In this document: piece by piece, positions 1 to 10,600 of the stretch
Numbering within the stretch: the stretch's first letter is position 1
Layout: the number at the start of each line of letters is the position of its first letter
From: Phycisphaerae bacterium
GTDB lineage: Bacteria; Planctomycetota; Phycisphaerae; Phycisphaerales; UBA1924
Reading direction: 5' to 3'
NCBI GenBank assembly: GCA_016793805.1
Contig: JAEUIZ010000049.1
Span: forward strand, 62,001-126,000
Length of the DNA stretch: 64,000 nt
Translations under genes and position numbers: made by a program
The notes under the pieces: generated by a model
Told to the model about the DNA's origin: nothing
Databases searched by the model: none
Seen by the model: the letters and a program-made list of their open reading frames with translations, nothing else

Positions 1-1
1 T

Positions 2-2944
2 CGTTCCGCCGCCGGCGAGCGTGAGCGTTCCGGCGAGCACATCGATCATCCCGCCGGACTGGTTGGCGAGGGTGACGGCGGTGGAGGAGACGTCGATCCG
101 GGCCTCGCCGACGCCGGACTTGGCAATCTGACCGAGGTTGGCGATGGAGTTGGTGCCGCTCGAGCCGTAGGCGCGGAGGAGCGAGTTCGACGCGATCGAG
201 AGCGAGGCGGTGGAGGCAAGGTTGAGGCTGCCCGAGGCAAAGGCAAGGTCGCCGTCGGTCCACGTGGCCGCACCGGCGAGGTCGATCGCGCGGGAGAGCG
301 CATGGACGGCTGGGGTCGAGATCGCGGCGTTCGAGCCGACGGGCAGGATGGTGCGTCCCGTGCCGGACATCGTGCCGCTCCGCCAGTCGAGGGCGCCCGT
401 GATGGTGATGTTGCCCGAGCCGCCGAGCGTGCCCGCGAGCGTGAGCGAGGCGAAGGTCTGCGGGGCGTTGAAGAGCACGATGCCCGTGATCGGCCCGAGC
501 GAGGCGGGGGAGAAGGAGTTGGCGATGGTGACGGTGCCGCCGGAGAAGTTCACCACGCCCGTTGGCAGAAAGAGTCCGGCGGGGATCGAGATCGTGCCGC
601 TCTGGAAACTCACGGTGCCGGTGCCGAAGATCGTCGCGCCGGGGTTGATCGCGTAGTTGCCGGCGAACGCGAGCGTGGCGGCCGAGCCAATGGGGAGCGG
701 CGCCGACGCGGATCCGCCCGCGCCGAGCACGAGCGTGCCGCCGAGGAGCGAGATCGACCCGGTGTGGTTGAAGGCGACGCCGGTGGTGGCGACGATGAAC
801 TGGCAGATGCCGGCGCCAGACTTGGTGAACGCTCCCGCATTGGTGAAGGCGTTGGTGCCAGACGCGCCCGATGCGGTGAGCGTCGAGTCGGTGGCGGCGA
901 CGAAGGAGCCGTTGTTGGTGAAGGTGCCGGAGGCGAAGGAGAGCGATCCGCTGGTCCACGACGCGCTGCCGTTGTTGGTGAGGGTGCGTGCGAGGGAGCG
1001 TGTCGCGCCCGAGGCGAGGAGGAGTTGGGCGGCCGGGGCGATGATGGTGCGCCCCGTGCCGGTCATCGAGCCGGACTGCCAGTCGAGGGCGCCGGTGATC
1101 GTGAGGTCGCCAGCGCCAGAGATCGTGCCGGTCAGCGTGAGGGAGGAGAGCGTCTGGGCCAGGGCAAACGAGGCCGAGCCGGCGACCGTGAGCGGCCCCG
1201 TGTACGAGAGCGCCGCGGCGAAGGTGACGGTCGCGCCGATGGCGCCGAGGCTCGCGGGGGCGATGGACCCATTGAGGGTGATGGTGCCGCCGGTGAGATT
1301 GAGCGTGCCGACGGGCGCGAAGGTCCCGGCGGGGAGAGAGTGAACGCCGCCTGTGAAGGTGATCGTGCCGGCGCCCGAGAGCGTCCCGCCGGCCGCGTGT
1401 GTGAACGAGGCAGAGAAGACGGCCTCGGCGGGCGCGGGCACGTTGATGAGCGAGGAGTTCGACCCCCCGCCAGCGACGAACAGGGTGCCGCTGTTGACGT
1501 TCACGGTCCCGGAGTTGTTCAGCGCGACGGCCGTCACGTTCACGCCGATCGACAACGAGCCCGGGCCGAGTTTGGTGAACGTGCCGGCGTTGGTGAAGGC
1601 GTTGACCCCGGAGTTTCCGAAGGCCGAGAGCGCGGCGGCGGTGCTCGCGGTGAAAGAGGCGTTGTTGGTGATCGTGCCGCTGGCGAAGGCGAGCACGCCG
1701 TCGGTCCAGGTCGCGGTCCCGTTGTTCACGAGGGTGCGGGAGAGCGTGCGTGACGACGGCGACGAGAGGTCGAGGGTCGCGGTGGGGGCGATGATCGTTC
1801 GGCCCGAGCCGGACATGGCGCCCGAGATCCACGACATCCCGCCGGTGATGGTGATGTCTCCCGCTCCCGCCAGGGTGCCCGAGAGCGAGAGCGAGGCGAA
1901 GGACTGCGCGGCGGCGAAGGCGGCCGAGCCGGTGACGGTGAGAGCGCCCGAGTAGCCGAGCGACGAGAGAAACGAGACGGAGCCGGCGATGGGCGCGAGG
2001 AAAGCGGGCGAGAAGGGGTTGGCGATGGTGACCGAGCCGCCAGCGAAGTCCACCGCGCCGGTCGGGGTGAACTGGCCCGTGGGCAGGACGTGGGTTCCCG
2101 CGAGGAAGGTCACAGAGCCCGCGCCCGCGATCCCGCCCGCGGCGGAATAGATCATGGTTCCGCCGAGCAGCAGCGAGGTCGTCGCGGGCACCGTGAGGAG
2201 CGTGGAGGTCTGTCCGCCCGCGGCGAGGTGGAGCGAGCCCTCGGCGAGCACGAGGCTGCCGGTATTCACGAGCGACACGCCGGCAGCGCCGCCCGCGATC
2301 AGAAGTTCTGCGGCTCCTTGCTTGATGAGGGTGCCGGAGTTGGCCAGGGCGTTGACGCCGGCCACGCCCAGCGATTGCAGCGGTGACGCCGCGATGACGG
2401 TCAACGTGCCGGAGTTGAGGAGCGTTCCGCCGCTGTAGCGAATCGCGCCCGAGGACCACTGGCCGCTTCCGGCGGACTCGAGCGTGCGGGCCAGGTCGTG
2501 CGCGGACCCGGATACGTCGAGCGTGGCGCCAGCGGGAACCGTCGTTTTGCCGGTGCCGGTCATGGAGCCGCCGACCCAAGCGAGCCCGCCGGCAAAGACG
2601 ATGTCGCCCGCGCCCGAGAGCGATCCGGCGAGCGTGGCGGCGCCCGAGACAACCGAGGCGGCGGCGACGCTCAGATCGCCCGTGATCGAGATCGCCTCGT
2701 CGCACGTCAGCCGCAGCACGGACGCGGACTGTGAGATGGAGATCGTTGGCGAGCCGGCGACAGTGATGACGGCCTCGTCCGTCGAGGTCGGGAGCACGTC
2801 GCCAACCCAGTTGATGGGGTCGTGCCAGTTCGTGCCGAGTCCAGATGGCCCGCCATCCCACGCGATGATCGCCAGCAGTGTTCTGGCTTCGAGCGGTTCA
2901 AGGTGCCACGGCCCAGACGACGCTCGGCGGGACATCTTCGGCAT
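2..2944 (-). CDS. Giant beta-repeat surface protein with LEPR-XLL N-terminus (partial, C-terminus outside window)
   Basis: The minus frame opens at ATG 2944 and I read it without a stop to the window edge (981 codons). The N-terminus is basic (MPKMSRR) and leads at about residues 16-26 to LEPLEARTLLA, the LEPR-XLL type motif found at the start of large secreted planctomycete proteins. After WDGG the protein is Gly/Ser/Thr/Ala rich. It repeats a module of about 240 residues whose landmarks are GSLSGAGDIVFAGGL, GGSMTGTGKT, ARTL, NNGTATWTDG and NAFTNAGTFTKLG, typical of autotransporter-like beta-strand repeats. Role inferred: exported, cell-surface or extracellular beta-helical protein. A second ATG at 2935 is possible; a CGGAG lies 8 nt before 2944. 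The large plus-strand ORFs here are shadows. Confidence 0.85.
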   Translation of the reverse strand, partial: MPKMSRRASSGPWHLEPLEARTLLAIIAWDGGPSGLGTNWHDPINWVGDVLPTSTDEAVITVAGSPTISISQSASVLRLTCDEAISITGDLSVAAASVVSGAATLAGSLSGAGDIVFAGGLAWVGGSMTGTGKTTVPAGATLDVSGSAHDLARTLESAGSGQWSSGAIRYSGGTLLNSGTLTVIAASPLQSLGVAGVNALANSGTLIKQGAAELLIAGGAAGVSLVNTGSLVLAEGSLHLAAGGQTSTLLTVPATTSLLLGGTMIYSAAGGIAGAGSVTFLAGTHVLPTGQFTPTGAVDFAGGSVTIANPFSPAFLAPIAGSVSFLSSLGYSGALTVTGSAAFAAAQSFASLSLSGTLAGAGDITITGGMSWISGAMSGSGRTIIAPTATLDLSSPSSRTLSRTLVNNGTATWTDGVLAFASGTITNNASFTASTAAALSAFGNSGVNAFTNAGTFTKLGPGSLSIGVNVTAVALNNSGTVNVNSGTLFVAGGGSNSSLINVPAPAEAVFSASFTHAAGGTLSGAGTITFTGGVHSLPAGTFAPVGTLNLTGGTITLNGSIAPASLGAIGATVTFAAALSYTGPLTVAGSASFALAQTLSSLTLTGTISGAGDLTITGALDWQSGSMTGTGRTIIAPAAQLLLASGATRSLARTLTNNGSASWTSGSLSFASGTFTNNGSFVAATDSTLTASGASGTNAFTNAGAFTKSGAGICQFIVATTGVAFNHTGSISLLGGTLVLGAGGSASAPLPIGSAATLAFAGNYAINPGATIFGTGTVSFQSGTISIPAGLFLPTGVVNFSGGTVTIANSFSPASLGPITGIVLFNAPQTFASLTLAGTLGGSGNITITGALDWRSGTMSGTGRTILPVGSNAAISTPAVHALSRAIDLAGAATWTDGDLAFASGSLNLASTASLSIASNSLLRAYGSSGTNSIANLGQIAKSGVGEARIDVSSTAVTLANQSGGMIDVLAGTLTLAGGGT
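300..2600 (-). repeat. Tandem ~0.7 kb modules inside the LEPR-XLL protein
   Basis: The phrase G-(S/T)-G-(R/K)-T-(I/T)-(I/V/L)-(A)P recurs near 2550, 1800, 1050 and 350, a spacing of about 700-750 bp. Each copy is followed by a hydrophobic segment, ARTL-NNG-W, then NAFTNAGTFTK-like text. These are divergent protein-level repeats, so recent exact duplication is not implied. Confidence 0.65.
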
Positions 2945-3103
2945 GCATGGGCTCCGCGGGAACTGCTGATAATGGATCGGCGATAGGGGCCCTTTCGGAC
3001 CACAACTCGGACCCGTGCGGTCGGCGACGGCCGAGAAGCCCCGCCTCGACCCGATCCGCGGCCCGGGGCTGCAGAATCGAACTGTCTCCGCCGATGCGAG
3101 GTC

Positions 3104-3121
3104 GGGAGCCCGGAGGCTCCC
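3104..3121 (+). promoter_or_regulatory. Small hairpin just upstream of a Shine-Dalgarno
   Basis: GGGAGCC (3104-3110) and GGCTCCC (3115-3121) form a 7-bp stem with a CGGA loop. It ends a few bases before the purine-rich GGGGGAGAGGG that precedes ATG 3135. It could influence translation of the small lipoprotein, or be incidental in GC-rich DNA. Confidence 0.3.
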
Positions 3122-3134
3122 AAGGGGGAGAGGG

Positions 3135-3353
3135 ATGAAGCGAGCGATTCGCGTGGCGTTGGTGGTGGGAGCCGCGGCGTGCGGAGCGCTGTGGACCGTC
3201 GGGTGCGCCAGCACGGACACGGCTCAGGCACAAGGCCCCTATCCGTTGAGCATGGTCGCGGGCGACACGCTGGGCATGGCGGTGTTCCGTCCGCACGCCC
3301 AGGCCAGCGCCGAACCGACGGCGATGCCCTCGGTCGAGGCGACGATCCGGTAG
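3135..3353 (+). CDS. Small putative lipoprotein
   Basis: A 72-residue product starting at ATG 3135 behind the strong ribosome-binding site GGGGGAGAGGG. The N-terminus MKRAIRVALVVGAAACGALW is a signal sequence. TVGCAS is a plausible though not ideal lipobox, with Cys as the lipidated residue. The remainder (about 45 residues) has no recognisable domain; it reads like a short periplasmic or outer-membrane-anchored peptide. It lies divergent from the LEPR-XLL gene and ends 2 bp before the convergent end of the pseudokinase gene. Function unknown. Confidence 0.65.
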   Translation: MKRAIRVALVVGAAACGALWTVGCASTDTAQAQGPYPLSMVAGDTLGMAVFRPHAQASAEPTAMPSVEATIR

Positions 3354-3355
3354 CC

Positions 3356-6300
3356 CTAGCGGGCCGCGAGCCAGAGCGCTTCGGGTTTGGAGAGCAAGTC
3401 GGCGGCCTTTTTGGCGAGGGGCACCGGCGGCGGCGCGACGCCGATCGCCGTGAACGCGAGGCGAACGCCCAGGTCGGAGTAGCCGACGTTGCGACGCAGG
3501 TCGGTGGCGCGGAACGCGTACTGCTTGGATGGGTCGACCTCGGGCGGCGCGATGGCCGAGCTGCCCGTCACGCCCAGCGCGGTCGGATCGGCCTGCACGA
3601 GCGCCGCGAGCGCCGCCTTGATCCCATCGAGCGAGGAGCCCGGCGGATCGTCGTGGTTGAGCACGTACTCCGCGACGTTTCCCACGAGATCGGCGGGGGT
3701 CGTGGCTGCCGCCGGCGTATCGCGGAACCAGATCACGCCGTCCTGGGTCGGACCCGCCTTGGCACTCTCCGCGGTCGCCTTGTCTCCCGGCACGTACGGG
3801 AAGCAGCCGGCGTCGGGCCAGAGGAAGCGCATGTCGGCCTGGGTTGCCTGATTGGCCGGGAGGGATCGCTGTTGGCGAACGTGTCCGAGATGCTTGCCCC
3901 AGGCGGCGTCACGCAGGTTCGGCGTCGCCGAAGGCCAGGCCGTCGCGGCCCGACGGAACTCCTCGGCCGTCGGCAGCCGGCAGCCCAGCAGGTGCGCACA
4001 GAGCAGGGCGTCGGCGGGCCCTAGTCCCTGGACGGGCGACCGCGGGCTCGGCGCCTCCCGTGGCGCGTCCGCGCCATAGAAGGGGAGCGTGCGGAACTTG
4101 GGATTGGGGTCGAGTTCGCCGTTCTGCCACGCGGGCCGGGGCGCGAGCCCTCCGCCCGCAGACCAGTCCCATCCGCGAAGTTCTTGAACGGCCGCCTGGG
4201 CCTCGAACACGAGGCGCAACTGCTCGCGTGCGGCGGCGTTGGACTTGCTGAGTTCCGCGAGCGACTCGATGGAGAGTTCCGTCACGGCGATGAACGCGGC
4301 GGGCTGGCCCGGCGCGTCGGGCAGCCGCGCGAACGAGAGTCGCGCGCCCGATGGACCGACGAATGTGAGTGGGCTCGCGTCGGGGTCTTCGCATCGCCAC
4401 CCGACGGAGGGCGAACCGGGCCCGAGCCGGGAGAGATCGACCTTGGGCGTGGGATCGACCTTGGCGTCGAGCAACTCGCGCAGGTCGGCCAGCGGCGCGG
4501 AGGCCTCGCTGCCGAAGGCCTCGATGAACGCGCGGATTCTCGCGTCCGCCGCCTCGTCGGATGGACGCGTGCCGGACTGCGGATCGAGTTCGTCGCGGAG
4601 CGCCAGGAGCGCGGCGTTGAAGCGCACGCGCGCGGGCGTCTCGCTCGCGAGGAGGTCCTGATCGGCGTCCATCCGGAACGCGGCTCGGAGCGACAGGGCC
4701 GTAGCGAGGTCCTCGCGGGACGCCGACGCGTCCGCGGCGCGCCGCCACGCCGCCCGCGCGAGCGACTCGGCCTCGGCGCGCAGCGAGCGCTTTCTCGCGA
4801 CGTCTCGGACGCTGTCGATCGCACGCGTGGCATCCTCGAAGGCTCGCTGGGCTGCGGCGAGGCCGCGGGGCGTGGGCCAATCGCTGCGGGTCGCCAGTTT
4901 GCGCCAGGCCGCGACGGCGGCCGAGGGTGACGCCCCGGTGCCGATGGCCTCAAGTTCGCTCGCCGAGGGTGCGGCCTCGATGCGCACGACCTCGTCCGCA
5001 TGCGCCGCGAGCGCCGCGATGGGGCCCGAAGAGCCGGCGTTCTTGAACTCGGGATTGGACCGAAGGGCCATGGCCAGTCCCCCGAGCGTACCGCCGCTGG
5101 GCAAGGGCTCGTCCGCCGCGTACGCGTCACGCATGGCCTCGGCGATCGCGACGAGCGTGTCGTCCAACGCGGCAAGAGAGCGGGTGGCGGCGGCATACGC
5201 CTCGCCAGTCGCGCTGATCGCAGGCGAGATGTCCTCCGCCGGGGGCACGCCCCCGGACCAGTTCGTCGTGAGGGCACGCAACCGCTCGCGGCGCGAGTCG
5301 CTCGCGGACTTGGCCAGCAGGTCCGCCCATGACGACTCGCGCGGCGTCCAAACGGGGAGCGCGGCCTCGAGTTGCCGCAGCGAGTCGAGGCGCCGAGTCG
5401 CCGCGGGGACCGCCACGCCGAGTTGACCCGAGTCACGGGTCAGGGCGTCCAGGCACGCCCGCCAGACAACTTGGAGGTCTGGATCCGAGAGCGTGACGGC
5501 CTGGAGCCTCGCACGCTGCTGCTCGAGTTGCTCCTTCGACTTGGCGAGGCTGCCCGTCACGCGATCGCTCGTCGCGCCGATCGACCGAACGAGCGCGTCG
5601 ATGTCCTTCTTGATCGCCGCGGAATCAGCGTCGATGCGCGCGAAGTTCGCCCGCACGTACTCGAGTCCCGCGGCGTCGGTCACGCGCCGCTCAAGGTCGG
5701 CGAGTTGCCGGCGCAGGTCTGCCAGGCTCTCGGCGGGGTCGCCCCCGAGCGCCGCGATGTCACGGTCGGCCTTCGCGAGCGCATCGGCCGCGGGGCGCGT
5801 CGGCGGGGTCGACTTCCATGACGCGACCGGGTTGTCCGCCGGATTGGGCACTCGGAACGCCGGCTTGACAATCTCGGCCTTCCAGTCCGTGAACGTCTTG
5901 GCGCTCAGGTCCGAAGCGTCCGCGAACAATCGCACCGAATCGCTGGCGACCCACTCTGCCAGGTCCACTCGCTTGAAGTCGCTGGCGACGAAGGCGGACA
6001 GGTCTACCCCGACGTCTCGAAGCCGCTCGATCGCCTGCGCGAACGCCGTGAGGTCCGCGCTGGTGCTCTGGGTCCCGAGCCGCCCGCCCTCGATCTGCAC
6101 GAACTGGCCGAACCGCTTGAGCAGCGGCTCGTCCACCGCGGTGATTGCCGCGGCGGATTTCTCCGCTGATGTCCAGGCTTCTTCGATCTGTGCGATCAGC
6201 GGCGAACGCGACAGCACCCAATCGATCGACTTGATGGCCGCCTCGGCCGCCGCCTCGTGCGCGCTGGGCGAGTCGCCATCGACCTCCGCCCAGTTGTCGA

Positions 6301-7669
6301 AGTCGTCCAGGGGCCGCAACGAGCGGAGCACCTCGCGCGAGGGCACTGCCCACCCCCGAGCCTCCCAACGCTTCGCCGTGTCGAGGAGCGCCCGGCGTGC
6401 GGGCCAATCGCGGATCGCGGTACGAACCGCCGTCACCTCGCTCTGGGCTTCCGTGAGGCCGGGCTGGGCCTTGCTGGCGTACCCCGCCATGCGAGCGTCG
6501 AACTCCACGTCCGTTTCTTTCGGGAAGCGCCCGCCGTAGAGCATCGCCCGCGTCTGTCCTGACACCAGCCGCAGCGGGTGCAGCGACGTGGGGCTGGCGG
6601 GATCGAAGCGGGACGCGACGTCAGAGATCGGCTTGAGTGAGGCGTCGGCGGCGAACGCCTCGCGCCGCGGCCTCTTCGTGCCGTTCGCGTCAACCAGGTC
6701 GCCCTTGAGACCCTCGAACAGGGGCGCGACCGACTGGAACTCGCGCACGAACCGCAGCCACTCATCGCCCGAGGCCGCGGTCGCCGAGCCGCCACTGGAT
6801 CCCGGCAAAGGGCCAGGCTTCGGCTGACTGAGCAGGAAATAGGCCGCCGCACCGCCGCCGAGCAGCACGACCGCCGCCGCGATGCCCACCAGCACGCCAA
6901 GCCCGCGTCCGCCCTTGCCTCCGGCGCCGGGGAGGGCCTCGAGCACCTCATCGACCGTCGGCACCGGCGCGGTTGGATCCGGGACCACGAGTCGCTCGCA
7001 GAGGTCCCGCCATGCCCGCCCGGACTTGCCCAGCGCGTCCCACTCCGGCCCCTCGCGGACGGCCTGGCCGACGCGCTCGCCCGGCGGCTGTCGCGTGACC
7101 AGCCGGTGGATCAAGTTTCCCACCGCCCGCACGTCCGCGGGAAGGTCGCGTGCCGCGTCCGCGTCGGCCTCGGGCAGCGGATCGGTCAGCAGGATCTCGC
7201 ACTCGGAAACGTCCGCCTCGCCTCGGATCAGCACGTTCGAGGGTTTGAGGTTCCCGTGCCCGCGCCCGCATCCCTCCCAGTAACTCTTCAGGGCTCGGAG
7301 CGTGGACCCGACGACTCGCCGGAGGTCCTCGGCATCGAGGGTCGCGCGGGTGAGGATCAGTCGCTCCGCCGAGCCTCGGCCGCACCAGTGCGTCACCCAG
7401 TACGCCCCGTCCTCGCTCAGACCTCGCGCCAGCACGGGGGCAAACCCGGTGGCCGATCGGCCCGCCCGCTCCATCGACTCGACCGTGCTGAGGAACACCT
7501 GGAGCACCCGGTCCGCGTGTTCCCGTCCCAGGATGTCCGGGTCCGGGTGCGATCGTTTGACCGCGAAGGCCGCCGGTCCGGACTCGCCGGCCTTGCGTGC
7601 CGTCCAGACCGATCCGAGCGCGCTGCGATGCGACTCTCTGAGAAGTTCGTAGCCACCCAGTTCCGCCAT
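3356..7669 (-). CDS. Pseudokinase-TM-FGE/SUMF1-like giant membrane protein
   Basis: About 1437 residues from ATG 7669 (GGAG 5 nt upstream; an in-frame TTG at 7690 is the longer alternative). Residues about 6-240 resemble a Ser/Thr kinase: AVK at Lys38 and LKPSN at 141-145. But the HRD triplet reads HGN (138-140) and DFG reads TDP (162-164), so the catalytic Asp is missing and a pseudokinase is predicted. A transmembrane helix follows at about 257-280, then roughly 870 residues of Ala-rich, probably helical region. The last ~280 residues resemble the formylglycine-generating-enzyme/SUMF1 fold (CRLPTAEEF, NLRDAAW, LVGNVAEYV, GYSDLGVRLAF). The same C-terminus occurs in the divergent neighbour. 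By analogy with type VI secretion regulation (PpkA kinase plus TagR, an FGE-like protein) it may be a signalling scaffold; this is inference. Confidence 0.75.
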   Translation of the reverse strand: MAELGGYELLRESHRSALGSVWTARKAGESGPAAFAVKRSHPDPDILGREHADRVLQVFLSTVESMERAGRSATGFAPVLARGLSEDGAYWVTHWCGRGSAERLILTRATLDAEDLRRVVGSTLRALKSYWEGCGRGHGNLKPSNVLIRGEADVSECEILLTDPLPEADADAARDLPADVRAVGNLIHRLVTRQPPGERVGQAVREGPEWDALGKSGRAWRDLCERLVVPDPTAPVPTVDEVLEALPGAGGKGGRGLGVLVGIAAAVVLLGGGAAAYFLLSQPKPGPLPGSSGGSATAASGDEWLRFVREFQSVAPLFEGLKGDLVDANGTKRPRREAFAADASLKPISDVASRFDPASPTSLHPLRLVSGQTRAMLYGGRFPKETDVEFDARMAGYASKAQPGLTEAQSEVTAVRTAIRDWPARRALLDTAKRWEARGWAVPSREVLRSLRPLDDFDNWAEVDGDSPSAHEAAAEAAIKSIDWVLSRSPLIAQIEEAWTSAEKSAAAITAVDEPLLKRFGQFVQIEGGRLGTQSTSADLTAFAQAIERLRDVGVDLSAFVASDFKRVDLAEWVASDSVRLFADASDLSAKTFTDWKAEIVKPAFRVPNPADNPVASWKSTPPTRPAADALAKADRDIAALGGDPAESLADLRRQLADLERRVTDAAGLEYVRANFARIDADSAAIKKDIDALVRSIGATSDRVTGSLAKSKEQLEQQRARLQAVTLSDPDLQVVWRACLDALTRDSGQLGVAVPAATRRLDSLRQLEAALPVWTPRESSWADLLAKSASDSRRERLRALTTNWSGGVPPAEDISPAISATGEAYAAATRSLAALDDTLVAIAEAMRDAYAADEPLPSGGTLGGLAMALRSNPEFKNAGSSGPIAALAAHADEVVRIEAAPSASELEAIGTGASPSAAVAAWRKLATRSDWPTPRGLAAAQRAFEDATRAIDSVRDVARKRSLRAEAESLARAAWRRAADASASREDLATALSLRAAFRMDADQDLLASETPARVRFNAALLALRDELDPQSGTRPSDEAADARIRAFIEAFGSEASAPLADLRELLDAKVDPTPKVDLSRLGPGSPSVGWRCEDPDASPLTFVGPSGARLSFARLPDAPGQPAAFIAVTELSIESLAELSKSNAAAREQLRLVFEAQAAVQELRGWDWSAGGGLAPRPAWQNGELDPNPKFRTLPFYGADAPREAPSPRSPVQGLGPADALLCAHLLGCRLPTAEEFRRAATAWPSATPNLRDAAWGKHLGHVRQQRSLPANQATQADMRFLWPDAGCFPYVPGDKATAESAKAGPTQDGVIWFRDTPAAATTPADLVGNVAEYVLNHDDPPGSSLDGIKAALAALVQADPTALGVTGSSAIAPPEVDPSKQYAFRATDLRRNVGYSDLGVRLAFTAIGVAPPPVPLAKKAADLLSKPEALWLAAR

Positions 7670-7678
7670 ACCGGCTCC

Positions 7679-10600
7679 ATGCCCCGCCAAACGTTATTGT
7701 ACAATAAGCCGCGATCCCGTGAGAGCGGGGTCCACGCGAAAGGGACTTCCATCGGGGACTCGACGCACCCAGATCGCGGCCGATCACGCTCCGGCCCTCA
7801 TGCCTCCGCCGTCTCCGTCGGCGCTTTCGGCAAGCACCCAGGCTGGGACGATCACATCGACGACCCCGGCATCGACACACAACGGCTCATCGACCTCAAG
7901 CAAGCCCTCTACCTCCAGGGCATCGCGGGGAACATCGACTCGGGCGCGTGGGACCGGCTCGAGCCCGGGAAACGGCTCGAACGATTCGATCACCTCTTGG
8001 TCGTGGCCTCCTCCGCCGGCGTCGCCGTCGCCAGGCTGTGGGCCTCGCGCGACGGCAAGGGCCGGGCCAAGTACCCCCTCGTCGCGTGCGCCGACTGGCG
8101 GGGCGTGAGCGCTCGCCATGCGATCGCCCGGTCCGCGCCCGAACTCGACACACTCAAGGCGCGTGCCGAGTCCGCGACCACTGCCGATGAGTTGCGAGCA
8201 GCCATCGATGCGACTCGTCAGCGGCTGCGGGCCGCCCTCGAGAGCGGCTCGGACACACACAACTCCAGCCAGTCCCCGCTCGCCGCGATCGTCTCGCGCG
8301 GGGTGCTCGGGGCCGAGGGCCTTCTCCGGGTGATGTACCACATCCGCAAGGAGGTTGATCGCTCGGGGAGCGCGGGGGGCACGCGCCTCGACGCTCGCGC
8401 GCCGGAGTCCTTCGCCCTTCGCGTGCCGGCTCGCGATCCCGATGACCTGTGCCTGTGGATCGAAGCCTTGGCGACGCTCCTGCCCGCTGGCGCCGCGGTC
8501 ACGGGCGTCCTCGCGCTCGGACAAGGCTGGCTGGACCTCATCATCGGCCCGATCTCAACGGCAACGCTCTTCTGCCTCAAGGCGACGCTCCAAGCCCTGC
8601 CCTTGACGAGTGATATTCCGTACACGATCGACGAGGCGTTCGCGGCCGAGGCGAAGGCCGCGATTGCCGGGACGGGGCCCAAAGTCCCCGTTTCGACGCG
8701 TCCGGCGGCGAAGGCGAGCCGATCACGCCTGCCGATCATCGCGGGTGCGGCGGGCGTGGCGCTCGTCGCGATCGTTGGCGGGTACTTTGCCATCTCCGGC
8801 GGAGGAAGCGGGACGCCGCAGCCCGCCGCGACGCCTCCCGTTGCCTCAAGGCCCCCCGCGCCGACGCCGCCTGCTGGGGAACGACCGACGCCGAAGGACT
8901 CCAAGCCCGTCGAGAGCGCGAGCAAGCCTCCAGCGGAAGAGCCGCCGAGGGCCATCGCGAGCACGCCACCAAAGCCGCAGCCGACACCTCCCGAGCCAGC
9001 GACACGGGCTCCGGAGCCGACGGCGAAACCCCACGAGCCGACCACCGAACCGGCCCGGGTCACGACGCCAGTCGTTCCGCCCGCGACCGGGAGTGCGGAG
9101 GCTCCGCCCCGGACCGAGGAGCCGCGCCAGGCGGCTGCCGAGGCAGCCACGATGGCCGAGGCCAGGGCGCAGATCGAGGGCATCACGCTCGCCTCGTCCT
9201 CGGAGTCAGTCCGCCAGGGCTGGCTCGCCCTCCGGCGAGCGGCGATCGCGGACCTCAAGCCCGCGACCGCGACGGAACAGGTCCGCCAGGCCGACCGGGT
9301 CGCACGAGCGCTCGGGGCGCTCGGTGATCGGCTTCCAAGTGCCGCGGCGGACGCGACCGAGGAGTGGGAGCGAGCGTTGTGGGCGCGCTTCGGCACGAGC
9401 CGCGAGGCCGCGATCACCCGGGCCGCATCCGAAGCCCTCGCGGCCGGTCCGGCATCCGCGGCCGATGTCATCGAGAAGCAGGGTGAGCGCGTTGAGCGTG
9501 CGCTCACGCAGGAGCGGGATGCGATCGCCACGGCCATCGCTGAGGTCCGCACTGCCGACCGGCAACTCGAACTCGGCTACGCGCCCGATGACGCCGCGGC
9601 GACCGCGCTCTCGGCCCGTTCCGCGCTGGAACGCAACGCTCGCGTGCTCGATGGCGTGACGATCCCGCTCGCCGCGCGGGTGAAGTCCCTCGACCGAATC
9701 GCTGCGATGGACGACCCGGCGGCCTTGCTCGCCGCGGCCGGCACCCAACTCGACACCTCCCTCGCCGCCGTCCGGCGTCTCGCGGAACTCGACGCCTGGC
9801 CCGCGTCCGCGCGGGACCTCGAAGCGGCCTTCGCATTGCGGCAGCGAGCCATCGCCGCGGCGAGCACCGTCGACGTTGAAGCCCGCCGGACCGCGGTCGA
9901 GGCGATGCTCGCCGAGCGAGGCGCGGAGTGGTGGGCCGGCGCTTTTGCTCGCGCCGCGACGGGCGAGGAGATCGACGCCATCGTCTCGTACGCCGCCGGG
10001 TTTGGTGTCGACGGCTCGGCGCTGCGCGATCCTCGCCTTTCGCTCAACTGGTCGATCGGCCAACTCCGCCGCGCCAGCAGCGACGACGAGGTACGCTCGC
10101 GAGCGGCGACGGTCATCGAACGTTCGCGCTCGGCGGGCGCTTCTGCGCTCGCCATGGACCTCGATGCCGCGCTGAACCCAGGCGCATCCGGCACCGATCC
10201 CGCGAAACTCGGTCCCGGTGCGCTGCCCGGGTTCACGGGCGTCATGGGCGCAGGCGGCGGCGTGCGCTTCTCCCGCGCGGATCCGCCGCTGACGCTCGAG
10301 TTCCGCCCGGTCGAGGTCGTCGGTGCCGGCGGTGCGCGCGCGATCGCGTATCTCTCTACGACGGAGGCCTCTGTCGGAGTGTTCTCTGCCGCGTCGGTGC
10401 TGGCGGATGCCTCGGGCTCGGCGATGCGGGCGCTGCTGCCCCCGATCCCCAGCGAGATCGGCGACCCGCGCGAGGGCCCGCGCTCGTGGCGATGGGCCGC
10501 GACGGCCGGTCCCGCATTGGCCCCTGCGCTCTCATGGCTCAAGCCCTCTCGCGTCGTCACACGGGCGCAGGAATACCCGGCGGGACTGAGCCCCGACGCG

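Noticed and set aside
302-1753. Plus-strand 483-codon ORF and neighbours (210-656, 657-1343, 1353-1955)
   Set aside because: Arg/Gly/Glu-rich low-complexity translations antisense to the continuous minus-strand LEPR-XLL protein, which I read codon by codon.
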